In this document: positions 36,669 to 48,017 of the stretch, one piece after another
How positions within the stretch are numbered: position 1 is the stretch's first letter
Layout: each line of letters starts with the position of its first letter
Source: Hyphomicrobiales bacterium
GTDB taxonomy: Bacteria; Pseudomonadota; Alphaproteobacteria; Rhizobiales; Rhizobiaceae
Length of the DNA stretch: 51,679 nt
Direction of reading: 5' to 3'
Assembly: GCA_017305835.1 (NCBI GenBank)
Contig: JAFKJY010000071.1
Location: 1-51,679 of the forward strand
The notes under the pieces: generated by a model
Database searches by the model: none
The model's input: only the letters and a program-made list of their open reading frames with translations
What the model was told of the DNA's origin: nothing
Translations under genes and position numbers: made by a program

Positions 36669-37817
36669 CTATCCCAGCCAGCGGGAAATCCTGTCGAGCG
36701 CCTCGGCGATCTCGGCCGGGCTGCCCGCATAGGACATGCGCATGAAGCGGTGGCCCGAGCGCGTGTCGAAATCGATGCCGGGGGTCGCCGCGACATGCGC
36801 CTCGGCGAGCATGCGGCGGGCGAAATCCATGCTGTCGTTGGTGTGCCGCGACACGTCGCAATAGGCGTAGAAGGCGCCGTCCATGGGCGCGGCAAGGCGG
36901 AAGCCCAGCTCCGGCAGGCGGCGCATCAGCAGGTCGCGGTTGGCGCGGTAGCGCTGCTTGATGGCGTCGAGCCCGGCGGTCGCGCCGAACGCCTCGACCG
37001 CGGCGACCTGCGAAACCGCCGGCGGCGAGATGTAGAGGCTCTGGGCGATCCGCTCTACCTGGCGGGCCAGCGCCTGCGGCAGCACCATCCAGCCGATCCG
37101 CCAGCCGGTCATGCAGTAGTATTTGGAGAACGAGTTGATGACGGTGACGTCGCCGTCGATCGACAGCGCGGTGACGTCCGGCGCATCGTAGGCGAGCCGG
37201 TGGTAGATCTCGTCCGAGATCACCGAGATGCCCGCGGCCGCTGCGAAGGAGACGATCGCCCGCAGCTCGCCGGCCGGGATGATGGCGCCTGTCGGGTTGG
37301 CGGGGCTGGCGAACAGCACGCCCTTCAGCGGTTTTTCGCGATGCGCCGCCTCCAGCGCGGCGGCGGTCAGGTGCCCTTCCTCGCCTTCCTCGATCTCCAC
37401 CGTGTCGATGCCCAGCACCCGCATGATGTTGCGGTAGGCCGGATAGCCCGGCGAGGCGATTGCCACGCGGTCGCCGGCGTCGAACAGCGCGAGGAAGGCC
37501 AGGTTGAAGCCGGCCGACGAGCCGGTGGTGACCGCGATGCGCTCCTGCGGCACCTCGACGCCGTAGTGGTCGAGATAGTGCGCGGCGATCGCCCTGCGCA
37601 GCGGCGCGATGCCGAGCGCGTCCGTATAGCCGACATTGCTGTCGCGCAGCGCGCGCTCCGCCGCCTCCCGCACCGCGCGGGGCGCCGGGTCGGAAGGCTG
37701 GCCGACGGCGAGCGAGACGACGTCGTGGCCGGCCGCGCGCAGGCGGTTGGCCTCGGCGAGCACGTCCATGGCGTGAAAGGGTTCGGCGGCGCCGCGGCGG
37801 GAGAGCGAGACTGACAT
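36669..37817 (-). CDS. PLP-dependent aminotransferase, class I/II
   Basis: 382 residues. Fold-type I features: Asn174 in SPANPTG, Asp202 and Tyr205 in SDEIYH, and PLP lysine Lys232 in NSFSKYYCMTGWRIGW. It resembles the aspartate/aromatic aminotransferase family, subgroup I-gamma; the amino donor is not predictable. ATG 37817 is preferred, as the longer frame from 37892 adds residues with no homology. It is the first gene of a two-gene operon and divergent from the M48 protease gene. Confidence 0.88.
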   Translation of the reverse strand: MSVSLSRRGAAEPFHAMDVLAEANRLRAAGHDVVSLAVGQPSDPAPRAVREAAERALRDSNVGYTDALGIAPLRRAIAAHYLDHYGVEVPQERIAVTTGSSAGFNLAFLALFDAGDRVAIASPGYPAYRNIMRVLGIDTVEIEEGEEGHLTAAALEAAHREKPLKGVLFASPANPTGAIIPAGELRAIVSFAAAAGISVISDEIYHRLAYDAPDVTALSIDGDVTVINSFSKYYCMTGWRIGWMVLPQALARQVERIAQSLYISPPAVSQVAAVEAFGATAGLDAIKQRYRANRDLLMRRLPELGFRLAAPMDGAFYAYCDVSRHTNDSMDFARRMLAEAHVAATPGIDFDTRSGHRFMRMSYAGSPAEIAEALDRISRWLG

Positions 37818-37955
37818 GCGACTGGAAAGGCGATCCGTCGGGCCGAATTGCCCGGCTGCGCCGAAGAATTGCCCGATTGCTGTGACGATCACAAGTTCAG
37901 GAGGAATCCTGCCCTGCCTTTTCAGCCCGAGCGCCCTCGTCTACCAGTCCGACCC

Positions 37956-39359
37956 ATGCCGTCTCGCACCGCCACCAGTCCCATCGTCCGGATCCGCGCG
38001 CGGCTCCTGCGGGGGCTGCTCGCGCTGGTCGCGGCGCTGCATTTCGCGCTGTTCGAGCCGTCGCGGGCGCTGGCGCAGTCGGTGCCGGTAGTGCGCGACG
38101 CCGAGATCGAGGCGCTGATGCGCGACTATGCGCAGCCGATCCTGAAGGCGGCGGGGCTGTCCTCGCAGCGCATCCAGGTCGTGCTGATCAACGACGACAG
38201 CTTCAACGCCTTCGTCGACGGCCGCCGCATCTTCATCAACACCGGCGCGCTCATGGCGGCGGAGACGCCGAACGAGATCATCGGCGTGCTGGCGCACGAG
38301 ACCGGCCATCTCGCCGGCCACCACCAGGAGCGGCTGCAGGAGCGGATGTCGAGCTTCCAGACGATCGCCATCGTCGGCATGCTGCTCGGCATGGGCGTCA
38401 GCGTCGCCGGCGCCTCGAGCGGCTCGCAGGGCCTCGGCTCGGTCGGTGCGGGGCTGGCGATGGGCGCGCCGGAGCTCGCCCGCCGCGGCCTGCTCGGCTA
38501 CCAGCGCTCCGAAGAGGCCACCGCCGACCGCTCCGCCGTCACCTATCTCGACGCCACGCACCAGTCGGCCAAGGGCATGCTGGCGACCTTCAAGCGCTTC
38601 GACAACGCGCTGGTTCTGTCGGGCACCAAGGTCGACCCCTACCAGGTCAGCCATCCGATGCCGCGCGAGCGCATCGGCGCGCTGGAGACGATCGCCAAGG
38701 CGAGCCCCTATTTCGACGTCAAGGACCCGCCCGCGCTGCAGCTGCGCCACGACATGGCGCGCGCCAAGATCGCCGCCTATACGCAGGGCCAGGGCGCCAT
38801 CCAGCGCATGTTCCGCAGCAACCTGCGCAGCCCGGCCGCGCTCTATGGCGACGCGATCGTGACCTATCTCAACGGCAGCCCGCGCGACGCGCTCGCCAAG
38901 GTCGACGCGCTCCTCAAGTCGCAGCCGCGCAACCCCTATCTGCACGAGCTGCGCGGCGACGTGCTGATCAAGGCGTTGCGACCCGACGACGCGGCCAAGG
39001 CCTATGCGAGCGCGGTCGCGCTCGACCCGTACAAGACCGGCATGCTGCGCATCGGCTACGGCCAGGCGCTGCTGGCGCAGGGCCGCCCCGATTCGCTGAA
39101 GAAGGCGATCGGCGAGCTGCGCACCGGCCTCGAGCGCGATCCCGAGATGATCACCGGCTACCGATACCTCGCCCAGGCGTACGGCATGAGCGGCGACGTC
39201 GGCCTCGCCGAGCTCGCCACGGCCGAAGGCCATTACCAGGCGGGACAGTATCGCGAGTCCAAGATCTTCGCGGCGCGCTCCCAGCAGAAGCTGAAGAAAG
39301 GCTCACCTCCGTGGGTGCGGGCGCAGGACATCATCAACTTCAAGCCTCCCCGAAAATAG
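37956..39359 (+). CDS. Periplasmic M48 metalloprotease with TPR domain (BepA-like)
   Basis: 467 residues. The signal peptide (core about 18-33, cleavage near ALAQ at 39-41) is followed by the peptidase M48 domain with HETGH (114-118), the third zinc ligand in SEEATADRSA, and a C-terminal TPR region (from about 290). This is the layout of BepA/YfgC, which assists assembly or removes stalled outer-membrane proteins such as LptD. The function here is inferred from that likeness. It lies upstream of the DsbA-like gene in the same direction. Confidence 0.9.
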   Translation: MPSRTATSPIVRIRARLLRGLLALVAALHFALFEPSRALAQSVPVVRDAEIEALMRDYAQPILKAAGLSSQRIQVVLINDDSFNAFVDGRRIFINTGALMAAETPNEIIGVLAHETGHLAGHHQERLQERMSSFQTIAIVGMLLGMGVSVAGASSGSQGLGSVGAGLAMGAPELARRGLLGYQRSEEATADRSAVTYLDATHQSAKGMLATFKRFDNALVLSGTKVDPYQVSHPMPRERIGALETIAKASPYFDVKDPPALQLRHDMARAKIAAYTQGQGAIQRMFRSNLRSPAALYGDAIVTYLNGSPRDALAKVDALLKSQPRNPYLHELRGDVLIKALRPDDAAKAYASAVALDPYKTGMLRIGYGQALLAQGRPDSLKKAIGELRTGLERDPEMITGYRYLAQAYGMSGDVGLAELATAEGHYQAGQYRESKIFAARSQQKLKKGSPPWVRAQDIINFKPPRK

Positions 39360-39440
39360 CCGCAAATCGATGGATCATCGCCCGCCGATGAGGCACAATG
39401 AGCAGGCGGCACACGACCCCGCAACCGGACGGCAACACCC

Positions 39441-40253
39441 ATGAAAAACGCATTCGTGATCGGAACGCTCGGGCTGGCGGTGTCCTTCGCCATGCTCGCT
39501 TTCGGCTTCGTCGCCGGCAACGCGGCGGCCGACAAGCCGATGCCGCCGCTGGTGGCCAGCCGCGACGCGGGCGGGCTGGACAAGGCGGGAATCGAGCGGA
39601 TCGTGCGGGACTATCTCGTCGCCAACCCGGACGTACTGGTCGAGGCGCAGGCCGCGCTGGAGACGCGCCACGCCGAGCAGCAGCAGGCGGCGCTGCGGCA
39701 GACGCTGCGCGACGCGGCCGGCCAGATCTACGACGCCAAGTATGACGGCCTGATCGGCAACCCGGACGCCAAGGTGACCGTCGTCGAGTTCTTCGACTAC
39801 AACTGCACCTATTGCCGCCACGCGCTGGGCGACATGGAGAAGCTGGTCGAGGACAATCCCGACCTGCGCTTCGTCATGAAGGAATTCCCCATCCTCGGCC
39901 CCGACAGCCAGAAGGCGCATGTCGTGTCGATGGCCTTCCGCTCGCTCGCGCCGGAAAAGTACACCGAGTTCCACACGCGCCTGCTGGGCAGCTCCGGGCG
40001 GGCGACGGAGGCCGCCGCGATCCGCGTCGCGACCTCGTTGGGCATCGAAGAGGCGGCGCTGCGCCAGGCGATGAAGGATCCCGCGATCGCCGCCGGCTTC
40101 GACGAGACCTACGACCTCGCCAACAAGCTGTCGATCAACGGAACGCCGGCCTACATCATCGGCCAGGACGTGATCTCGGGGGCGCTCGGCCACGAGGCGC
40201 TGGCGCAGAAGGTGTCGGCCGCCAGGGACGCCTGCGCGACGGCGTCCTGCTGA
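39441..40253 (+). CDS. DsbA-family thiol oxidoreductase
   Basis: 270 residues. An N-terminal hydrophobic segment (about 5-29) serves as signal or anchor, then comes a helical region (about 46-95), then a thioredoxin-fold domain with the active site CTYC (122-125) and a cis-proline loop NGTPAY. The N-terminal helix-rich stretch is like the ScsC/BdbD group, which can oligomerise. An extra cysteine pair near the C-terminus (CATASC) is unusual. It forms or isomerises disulfides in the periplasm; the redox partner DsbB is not in the window. Confidence 0.9.
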   Translation: MKNAFVIGTLGLAVSFAMLAFGFVAGNAAADKPMPPLVASRDAGGLDKAGIERIVRDYLVANPDVLVEAQAALETRHAEQQQAALRQTLRDAAGQIYDAKYDGLIGNPDAKVTVVEFFDYNCTYCRHALGDMEKLVEDNPDLRFVMKEFPILGPDSQKAHVVSMAFRSLAPEKYTEFHTRLLGSSGRATEAAAIRVATSLGIEEAALRQAMKDPAIAAGFDETYDLANKLSINGTPAYIIGQDVISGALGHEALAQKVSAARDACATASC

Positions 40254-40395
40254 TCTCCGCTCAACCGGCGCCTTGTTGCCGCCGCGGGACGCCGCTGTGG
40301 ACAGAAAAGCTTGGGCCTTGCGCTCTTTTCGGCACGCAATATGCCGACTATAGAGGGACCGGCTTCGCGAAAGCCGGGCGATGGAACCTGTCCAC

Positions 40396-40833
40396 ATGGC
40401 GAAACTGATCTTTGTCCTCAACGGGCCGAACCTGAACATGCTGGGCAAGCGCGAGCCCGGCATCTATGGCGGCAAGACGCTGGACGAGATCGGCGAGGAC
40501 TGCCGCAAGACGGCCGGTTCGCTCGGCCTGGAGGTCGAGTTCCGCCAGACCAATCACGAAGGCGTTCTGGTCGACTGGATCCAGGAGGCCGGCGACAAGG
40601 CGGCCGGGATGATCATCAATCCGGGCGCCTACACGCACACCTCGATCGCGCTGCACGATGCGATCCGCGCCGTGGCGCCGCTGCCGGTGGCCGAGGTGCA
40701 TCTGTCGAACATTCACGCGCGCGAGGCGTTCAGGCATGTGTCGAGGATCTCGCCGGTCGCCCTCGGGGTGATCTGCGGCTTCGGCCCGCAGGGCTACATC
40801 ATGGCGATGCACGCGCTCGCCGCCCGCGTGTGA
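40396..40833 (+). CDS. aroQ: 3-dehydroquinate dehydratase, type II
   Basis: 145 residues, the normal length for the dodecameric type II enzyme of the shikimate pathway. Catalytic Tyr24 (GIYGG), the NPGAYTHTS segment (75-83) and His102 in [11 protein letters not shown] are present. ATG 40396 fits the usual family start; the alternative ATG 40381 adds five residues. It precedes accB in the conserved alphaproteobacterial order dsbA-aroQ-accB-accC. Confidence 0.95.
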   Translation: MAKLIFVLNGPNLNMLGKREPGIYGGKTLDEIGEDCRKTAGSLGLEVEFRQTNHEGVLVDWIQEAGDKAAGMIINPGAYTHTSIALHDAIRAVAPLPVAEVHLSNIHAREAFRHVSRISPVALGVICGFGPQGYIMAMHALAARV

Positions 40834-40840
40834 CGGGCTA

Positions 40841-40943
40841 AAGCATTTCCAGCAAAAGTGCGGAGCGGTTTTGCGTCCGGAAATGCGGCTGAAATAAAGA
40901 GATAGAGCGGTTCTGCTGATTCCGTTGAACCAGAACCGCTCTA
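40841..40943. repeat. RIME-like intergenic palindromic element
   Basis: Two palindromes stand side by side. GCATTTCC (40843-40850) pairs with GGAAATGC (40879-40886), and TAGAGCGGTTCTG (40903-40915) pairs perfectly with CAGAACCGCTCTA (40931-40943). The sequence and two-palindrome layout resemble the Rhizobium-specific intergenic mosaic elements (RIME) found in many copies between rhizobial genes. It occupies the gap between aroQ and accB and ends 21 bases before the accB start, so it lies in the accB leader. Confidence 0.8.
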
Positions 40944-40964
40944 GGGAAGAAGGGCAAAGGGCTG

Positions 40965-41435
40965 ATGACAACAAAGAAATCGGAAATCGACCGCCAGCTC
41001 GTCCGCGATCTCGCCGGCATACTCGACGAGACCAACCTGACCGAGATCGAGGTCGAGCTCGGCGATCTCAAGGTGCGGGTCGCGCGACAGGCGGCCGCCG
41101 TCCAGACGTTCGCCGCCGCGCCGGCGCCGGCGCCTATTGCCGCCATCGCTGCGCCCGCCGCAGCCGCGACACCGGCCGCGGCACCCGCGCGCGACAAGTC
41201 GGGCAACACCGTCAACTCGCCGATGGTCGGCACCGCCTACGCCGCGCCAGCGCCCGGCGCCAAGGTGTTCATCGAGGTCGGCCAGAGCGTGCGCGAGGGC
41301 CAGACGCTGCTGATCATCGAGGCGATGAAGACGATGAACCAGATCCCGTCGCCGCGCTCGGGCACCGTCACGGCGATCCTGTTCGAAGACTCGCAGCCAG
41401 TCGAGTTCGGCGAGCCGCTCGTCATCATCGAATAG
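40965..41435 (+). CDS. accB: Biotin carboxyl carrier protein of acetyl-CoA carboxylase
   Basis: 156 residues. The biotinyl domain is C-terminal with the biotinylated lysine Lys122 in EAMKTMN, and the thumb region typical of bacterial BCCP is present ([18 protein letters not shown]). An Ala/Pro-rich linker (about 49-77) separates it from the N-terminal part. It carries carboxyl groups from biotin carboxylase to the transferase for malonyl-CoA synthesis. It is followed by accC after eight bases. Confidence 0.96.
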   Translation: MTTKKSEIDRQLVRDLAGILDETNLTEIEVELGDLKVRVARQAAAVQTFAAAPAPAPIAAIAAPAAAATPAAAPARDKSGNTVNSPMVGTAYAAPAPGAKVFIEVGQSVREGQTLLIIEAMKTMNQIPSPRSGTVTAILFEDSQPVEFGEPLVIIE

Positions 41436-41443
41436 GCGTGGCC

Positions 41444-42784
41444 ATGTTCCACAAGATCCTGATCGCCAATCGCGGAGAGATCGCGCTGCGCGTGCTGCGC
41501 GCCGCCAAGGAGCTCGGCATCGCCACCGTCGCGGTGCACTCCACCGCCGACGCCGACGCCATGCATGTGCGGCTCGCCGACGAGAGCGTCTGCATCGGCC
41601 CGCCACCCTCGCGCGACAGCTACCTGAACATCCACCAGATCGTCGCGGCCTGCGAGATCACCGGCGCCGACGCGATCCACCCCGGCTATGGCTTCCTGTC
41701 GGAGAACGCCAAGTTCGCCGAGATCCTGGCGGCCCACAAGATCACCTTCATCGGCCCCTCGGCCGAGCACATCCGCATCATGGGCGACAAGATCGAGGCC
41801 AAGCGCACCGCCAAGCGGCTCGGCATCCCGGTCGTGCCCGGCTCGGACGGCGCCGTCACCGACGACCGCGAGGCGAAGCGCATCGCCGCCGAGATCGGCT
41901 ATCCGGTCATCATCAAGGCTTCGGCCGGCGGCGGCGGGCGCGGCATGAAGGTGGCGCGCAGCGAGGACGACCTCGCCACCGCGCTGGCGACGGCCCGCAC
42001 TGAAGCGGGCGCGGCCTTCGGCGACGACGCGGTCTACATCGAGAAATATTTGGAGAAGCCACGCCATATCGAGGTTCAGGTGATGGGCGACGGCGCCGGC
42101 CGGGCCGTGCATCTGGGCGAGCGCGACTGCTCTTTGCAGCGGCGCCACCAGAAGGTGTGGGAGGAGGCCAACTCCCCTGCCCTCAACGCCGAGGACCGCG
42201 CGCGGATCGGCGGCGTCGTCTCGCGCGCCATCGCCGAGCTCGGCTATTCGGGCGCGGGCACGGTGGAGTTCCTCTACGAGAACGGCGAGTTCTACTTCAT
42301 CGAGATGAACACGCGCCTGCAGGTCGAGCATCCGGTGACAGAGGCGATCACCGGCATCGACCTCGTCAACGAGCAGATCCGCGTCGCCTCCGGCGGCGGC
42401 CTGTCGGTGACGCAGGACGACATCCGCTTCAACGGCCACGCCATCGAGTGCCGCATCAACGCGGAGGACCCCAAGACGTTCACGCCCTCGCCCGGGACGG
42501 TGACCACCTTCCACACGCCGGGCGGCCTCGGCGTGCGCGTCGATTCGGCGGTCTATTCCGGCTACCGCATCCCGCCCTATTATGATTCCCTGATCGGCAA
42601 GCTGATCGTGCACGGCCGCAACCGGGTCGAGTGCATGATGCGGCTGAAGCGGGCACTCGACGAGTTCGTGGTCGACGGCATCAAGACGACGCTGCCGCTG
42701 TTCCAGGATCTGGTCACCAATCAGGATATCGCCAATGGCGACTACGATATCCACTGGCTGGAGAAGTACCTCGCCAAGGGCTGA
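41444..42784 (+). CDS. accC: Biotin carboxylase subunit of acetyl-CoA carboxylase
   Basis: 446 residues. The ATP-grasp domain contains the glycine-rich loop [12 protein letters not shown] (about 160-171), with [13 protein letters not shown] (RRHQKVWEE) and [16 protein letters not shown] segments making up the catalytic site. It carboxylates biotin on AccB using bicarbonate and ATP. It is coupled to accB in a two-gene operon continued by aat. Confidence 0.97.
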   Translation: MFHKILIANRGEIALRVLRAAKELGIATVAVHSTADADAMHVRLADESVCIGPPPSRDSYLNIHQIVAACEITGADAIHPGYGFLSENAKFAEILAAHKITFIGPSAEHIRIMGDKIEAKRTAKRLGIPVVPGSDGAVTDDREAKRIAAEIGYPVIIKASAGGGGRGMKVARSEDDLATALATARTEAGAAFGDDAVYIEKYLEKPRHIEVQVMGDGAGRAVHLGERDCSLQRRHQKVWEEANSPALNAEDRARIGGVVSRAIAELGYSGAGTVEFLYENGEFYFIEMNTRLQVEHPVTEAITGIDLVNEQIRVASGGGLSVTQDDIRFNGHAIECRINAEDPKTFTPSPGTVTTFHTPGGLGVRVDSAVYSGYRIPPYYDSLIGKLIVHGRNRVECMMRLKRALDEFVVDGIKTTLPLFQDLVTNQDIANGDYDIHWLEKYLAKG

Positions 42785-42802
42785 CCGGCGGGAGGCCCGC
42801 GC

Positions 42803-43414
42803 ATGAGCCGGCCGTTCGCCCCCGGATACCGGATCGAGCCGGACCTGCTGATCCGCGCCTATGCGTCGGGCGTCTTTCCGATGTCGGAGAGCGCCGACGA
42901 CCCCGAGGTGTTCTGGGTGCGGCCGGAGACGCGCGGCATCCTGCCGCTCAACGGCTTCCACATGCCCAAGAGCCTCGCCCGCACCATCCGCCGCCAGCGC
43001 TTCGACATCCGCCGCGACCACGATTTCGAGGGCGTCATCGACGGCTGCGCGGAATCGCGGCCGGGCCGCCGGCGCACATGGATCAACGGGCCGATCCGCG
43101 AGGCATTCATCGAGCTGTTCCGGCGCGGCACCTGCCACACGGTGGAGGCGTGGCACGAAGACCGGCTGGTGGGCGGGCTCTACGGCGTCTCGCTCGGCCG
43201 CGCCTTCTTCGGCGAGAGCATGTTCTCGCGCGAGCGCGACGCCTCGAAGGTCTGCCTCGCCCATCTCGTCGAGCACCTGCATGAACGCGGCTTCGAGCTC
43301 CTCGACACGCAGTTCACCACCGAGCACCTGAAGCGCTTCGGCGCGATCGACGTGCCGCGCGCGCGCTACGAGCGGATGCTGGCCGACGCGCTGTCGGGCG
43401 AGGCGCGGTTCTAG
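42803..43414 (+). CDS. aat: Leucyl/phenylalanyl-tRNA-protein transferase
   Basis: 203 residues. Diagnostic segments: [10 protein letters not shown] near the front, [22 protein letters not shown], and the [35 protein letters not shown] core. It adds Leu or Phe to N-terminal Arg/Lys of proteins, marking them for ClpAP (N-degron pathway). A GGGAGG site precedes the ATG, 18 bases after accC. The accC-aat order is conserved among alphaproteobacteria. Confidence 0.95.
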   Translation: MSRPFAPGYRIEPDLLIRAYASGVFPMSESADDPEVFWVRPETRGILPLNGFHMPKSLARTIRRQRFDIRRDHDFEGVIDGCAESRPGRRRTWINGPIREAFIELFRRGTCHTVEAWHEDRLVGGLYGVSLGRAFFGESMFSRERDASKVCLAHLVEHLHERGFELLDTQFTTEHLKRFGAIDVPRARYERMLADALSGEARF

Positions 43415-43542
43415 GCCGGCAACCGGCCGCGATCCGGTGCCGTATCTTCACTTCGGATCACAAGTCGGGAAGTCCCACTGGCGCCGCGACCGCGCTCGTC
43501 CAATATGGCGGACGGAGAATTTCGATGGACGGAGACGTCGCC

Positions 43543-44241
43543 ATGAAGCTCGCCCAACTCGCTGCAGCCGCCTTTTTAGCCATCGGGCTGTCGTCCGCCG
43601 CTGCGCATGCGGAAGGGGTGCTTCCCGTCCGCGCCCCGGCGCCCGCGCTCGACGAGCAGGCCAGGCCCGGCACGGAGACGGCCGTCTTCGCCGGCGGCTG
43701 TTTCTGGGGCGTGCAGGGCGTATTCCAGCACGTCAAGGGCGTGAAGAGTGCCGTCTCCGGCTATGCGGGCGGAACCGTCGCCAATCCGAGCTACGAGATG
43801 GTGATCACCGAGACGACAGGCCACGCGGAAGCGGTGAAGGTCGAATTCGACCCCTCCGTCGTGACCTACGGGCAGTTGCTGCAGATATTCTTCTCTGTGA
43901 TCACCGACCCGACCACCCTCGACCGGCAGGGCAATGACGTGGGGCCGAGCTATCGCTCGGCGCTGTTCGTGACGGGCGACGGGCAGCGGAAGGTCGCCAG
44001 CGCCTACATCGACCAGTTGAACGCGGCCGGCATCTATCCGGCCAGGATCGTCACCGAGGTGACGCCGCACTCCGGCTTCTACACGGCCGAGGACTATCAC
44101 CAGGACAACGCCTACACGATGAAGGTGAACCCCGGATACCTCGCCTATTTCGACGAGCCCAAGATCGCCGACATGAAGGCGATGTATCCCGCGCTCTGGA
44201 ACGAGCGCCCGGTTCTCGTCTTCGCGTCGAACTACAAGTGA
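43543..44241 (+). CDS. msrA: Exported peptide methionine-(S)-S-oxide reductase MsrA
   Basis: 232 residues. A signal peptide (MKLAQLAAAAFLAIGLSS, cleavage near AHAEG at about 23) precedes the MsrA domain with catalytic Cys53 in GGCFWG. The PSYEMV, GHAEAV, YRSALF and AEDYHQDN segments complete the domain. It repairs methionine sulfoxide in periplasmic proteins. Cys53 is the only cysteine, so the usual resolving cysteines are missing. Two ATGs each have a GGAG site: 43525 and 43543; I prefer the second because it gives a cleaner signal peptide. No msrB or thioredoxin partner is adjacent. Confidence 0.92.
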   Translation: MKLAQLAAAAFLAIGLSSAAAHAEGVLPVRAPAPALDEQARPGTETAVFAGGCFWGVQGVFQHVKGVKSAVSGYAGGTVANPSYEMVITETTGHAEAVKVEFDPSVVTYGQLLQIFFSVITDPTTLDRQGNDVGPSYRSALFVTGDGQRKVASAYIDQLNAAGIYPARIVTEVTPHSGFYTAEDYHQDNAYTMKVNPGYLAYFDEPKIADMKAMYPALWNERPVLVFASNYK

Positions 44242-44245
44242 CGCC

Positions 44246-44274
44246 TTGAAGGCGCCAAGGCTCGCGACTATCAT
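44246..44274 (+). promoter_or_regulatory. Promoter of the parDE module
   Basis: TTGAAG (44246-44251), 17 bases, TATCAT (44269-44274). The -10 box is the left half of the operator palindrome described next. The transcript would start about 18 bases before the antitoxin ATG. Confidence 0.6.
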
Positions 44275-44283
44275 TAAATGATA
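44269..44283. promoter_or_regulatory. Antitoxin operator palindrome
   Basis: TATCATT-A-AATGATA is a perfect inverted repeat around a central A. It overlaps the -10 box and ends 16 bases before the antitoxin start. ParD-type ribbon-helix-helix antitoxins bind such sites to repress their own operon. Confidence 0.7.
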
Positions 44284-44299
44284 TCGAAGGAGCCACCGG

Positions 44300-44547
44300 A
44301 TGCCTTCCAGCTACACTTTGGGCGAACACTACGAGAAATTCGTCCGCGAGCTCGTCTTGAGCGGCCGCTATTCGAGCGCGAGCGAGGTCCTGCGCGACGG
44401 GTTGCGGCTGCTCGAAGACCGGGAGAAGGAGCGCGCGGCCAAGCTGGAATGGCTGCGCAACGCGATCCAGGAAGGCATCGACAGCGGCGACGGCGGCAGT
44501 GCCGAGGAAGTGTTTGAGGAATTGCTGGCCGAATATCGCCATCCAGC

Positions 44548-44551
<4 letters not shown>
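44300..44551 (+). CDS. ParD-family antitoxin
   Basis: 83 residues of the ParD/CC2985 ribbon-helix-helix group: SSYTLGEHYEKFVRELVLSGRYSSASEVLRDGLRLLEDRE is the DNA-binding half, and the acidic C-terminal part (about 50-83) should wrap the toxin. A strong AAGGAG precedes the ATG. The stop overlaps the toxin start as ATGA. It neutralises the ParE-like toxin and represses the operon. Confidence 0.92.
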
Positions 44552-46484
<1,933 letters not shown>

Positions 46485-46613
46485 TTAGCGCCGGCCAACT
46501 GATTCCGCCAGCGAAAATCTCCGCATCGCGATCGTTTTCCCCCTGGCCCAACCGAACGGGGGTTGCATCCGCCGTCCGCGCCGCTAGAAGCGGCGCTCCA
46601 CGGGAGCACCAAG

Positions 46614-48017
46614 ATGTCGATTGCCGCATCCGGCGCGCCCGCCGCCGGCAACAGATGGGTCGCGGAGGCCCGCGCCATGCTGGCGCTGGCATGGCCGATG
46701 GTGCTCACCAATCTCGGCCAGACCGCCATGACGACGACCGACGTCATGATGATGGGCCGGCTCGGCGCCGACCAGCTCGCCGCCGGCACGCTCGGCTCCA
46801 GCCTTTATTTCGGGCCGATGATCTTCGGCCTCGGGCTGATCTCGGCCTGCTCGCCGATGATCGCCGCGGAGGTCGGCCGCAAGCGTCATTCGGTACGCGA
46901 CGTGCGCCGCACGGTGCGGCAGGCGATGTGGGTCGCGCTCTTCGTGGTGGTGCCGCTGTGGGTGCTGCTGTGGCATGCCGAGCCGATTCTGCTGGCGCTC
47001 GGCCAGGAGCCGCGCCTGGCTGCGACCGCTGCCTCCTACGTGCGCGCCCTGCAATGGGCCGCTCTGCCCTTCTACTGGTACGTCGTGCTGCGCTCCTTCA
47101 TGTCGGCGCTGGAGCGGCCAGGATGGGCGCTGGGCATCGTCGCCTTCGCGGTCGCCTTCAACGCCGGCGCCAACTGGTGCCTGATGTACGGCAATCTCGG
47201 CTTCCCGGCGCTCGGCGTCGCCGGCTCCGGCATCGCCACGACGCTGTCCTCCGTGCTGATGTTCATCGGGCTGGGGGCGATCGTCTCGATCGAGCGCCGC
47301 TTCCGGCGCTACCATCTGTTCGGCCGCTTCTGGCGCGCCGACTGGCCGCGCTTCCGGGCGCTGCTGCGGCTCGGCCTGCCGATCGGCGGCATCCTCGTCT
47401 TCGAGGTGTCGATCTTCAACGCCGCCGCCTTCCTGATGGGCCTGATCGACGCCGTCTCGCTCGCCGCGCACGCCATCGCCCTGCAGATCGCGTCGGTCGC
47501 CTTCATGGTGCCGATGGGGCTCGGCCAGGCTGCCACCGTGCGGGTCGGCCGCGCCTTCGGCGCGCGCAGCATCGACGGCATCGCGCTGTCCGGCTGGACC
47601 GCGCTGGCGATGGGCGTGGGGTTCATGTCGCTGACGGCGCTGGCGATGCTGACGCTGCCGCGCCTGTTCATAGGGGCATTCATCGACCTCGACGCGCCGG
47701 AAAACGCGGAGGTCGTGGCAACGGCGGTGCTGTTCCTCAGCTTCGCGGCGCTGTTCCAGGTGTTCGACGGGGCGCAGGCGGTGGCCTCCGGCATGCTGCG
47801 CGGCATCCACGACACGACCGTGCCGATGGTGTTCGCCGCGATCGGCTACTGGGGTGTCGGGCTGCCGCTCGGCATCACGCTCGCCTTCGGCCTCGGCGTG
47901 AAAGGCGCGGGCATCTGGATCGGGCTGTCGGGCGGCCTTGCCGTCGTCGCCGTCCTGCTGATCGCGCGCTGGCTGCGGCGCGAGCGCATCCTCGCGCGCG
48001 TATTGCGCCCGCGCTAG
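46614..48017 (+). CDS. MATE-family multidrug/sodium antiporter (NorM-like)
   Basis: 467 residues with twelve predicted membrane helices in two halves. The opening ALAWPMVLTNLGQTAMTTTDVMMMGRLGADQLAA and the middle LLRLGLPIGGILVFEVSIFNAAAFLMGLI are diagnostic MatE repeats. It exports cationic drugs or metabolites with sodium or proton exchange; substrate unknown. GGGAG lies eight bases before the ATG. The TAG overlaps the stop of the J-domain-like gene as CTAG. Confidence 0.92.
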   Translation: MSIAASGAPAAGNRWVAEARAMLALAWPMVLTNLGQTAMTTTDVMMMGRLGADQLAAGTLGSSLYFGPMIFGLGLISACSPMIAAEVGRKRHSVRDVRRTVRQAMWVALFVVVPLWVLLWHAEPILLALGQEPRLAATAASYVRALQWAALPFYWYVVLRSFMSALERPGWALGIVAFAVAFNAGANWCLMYGNLGFPALGVAGSGIATTLSSVLMFIGLGAIVSIERRFRRYHLFGRFWRADWPRFRALLRLGLPIGGILVFEVSIFNAAAFLMGLIDAVSLAAHAIALQIASVAFMVPMGLGQAATVRVGRAFGARSIDGIALSGWTALAMGVGFMSLTALAMLTLPRLFIGAFIDLDAPENAEVVATAVLFLSFAALFQVFDGAQAVASGMLRGIHDTTVPMVFAAIGYWGVGLPLGITLAFGLGVKGAGIWIGLSGGLAVVAVLLIARWLRRERILARVLRPR

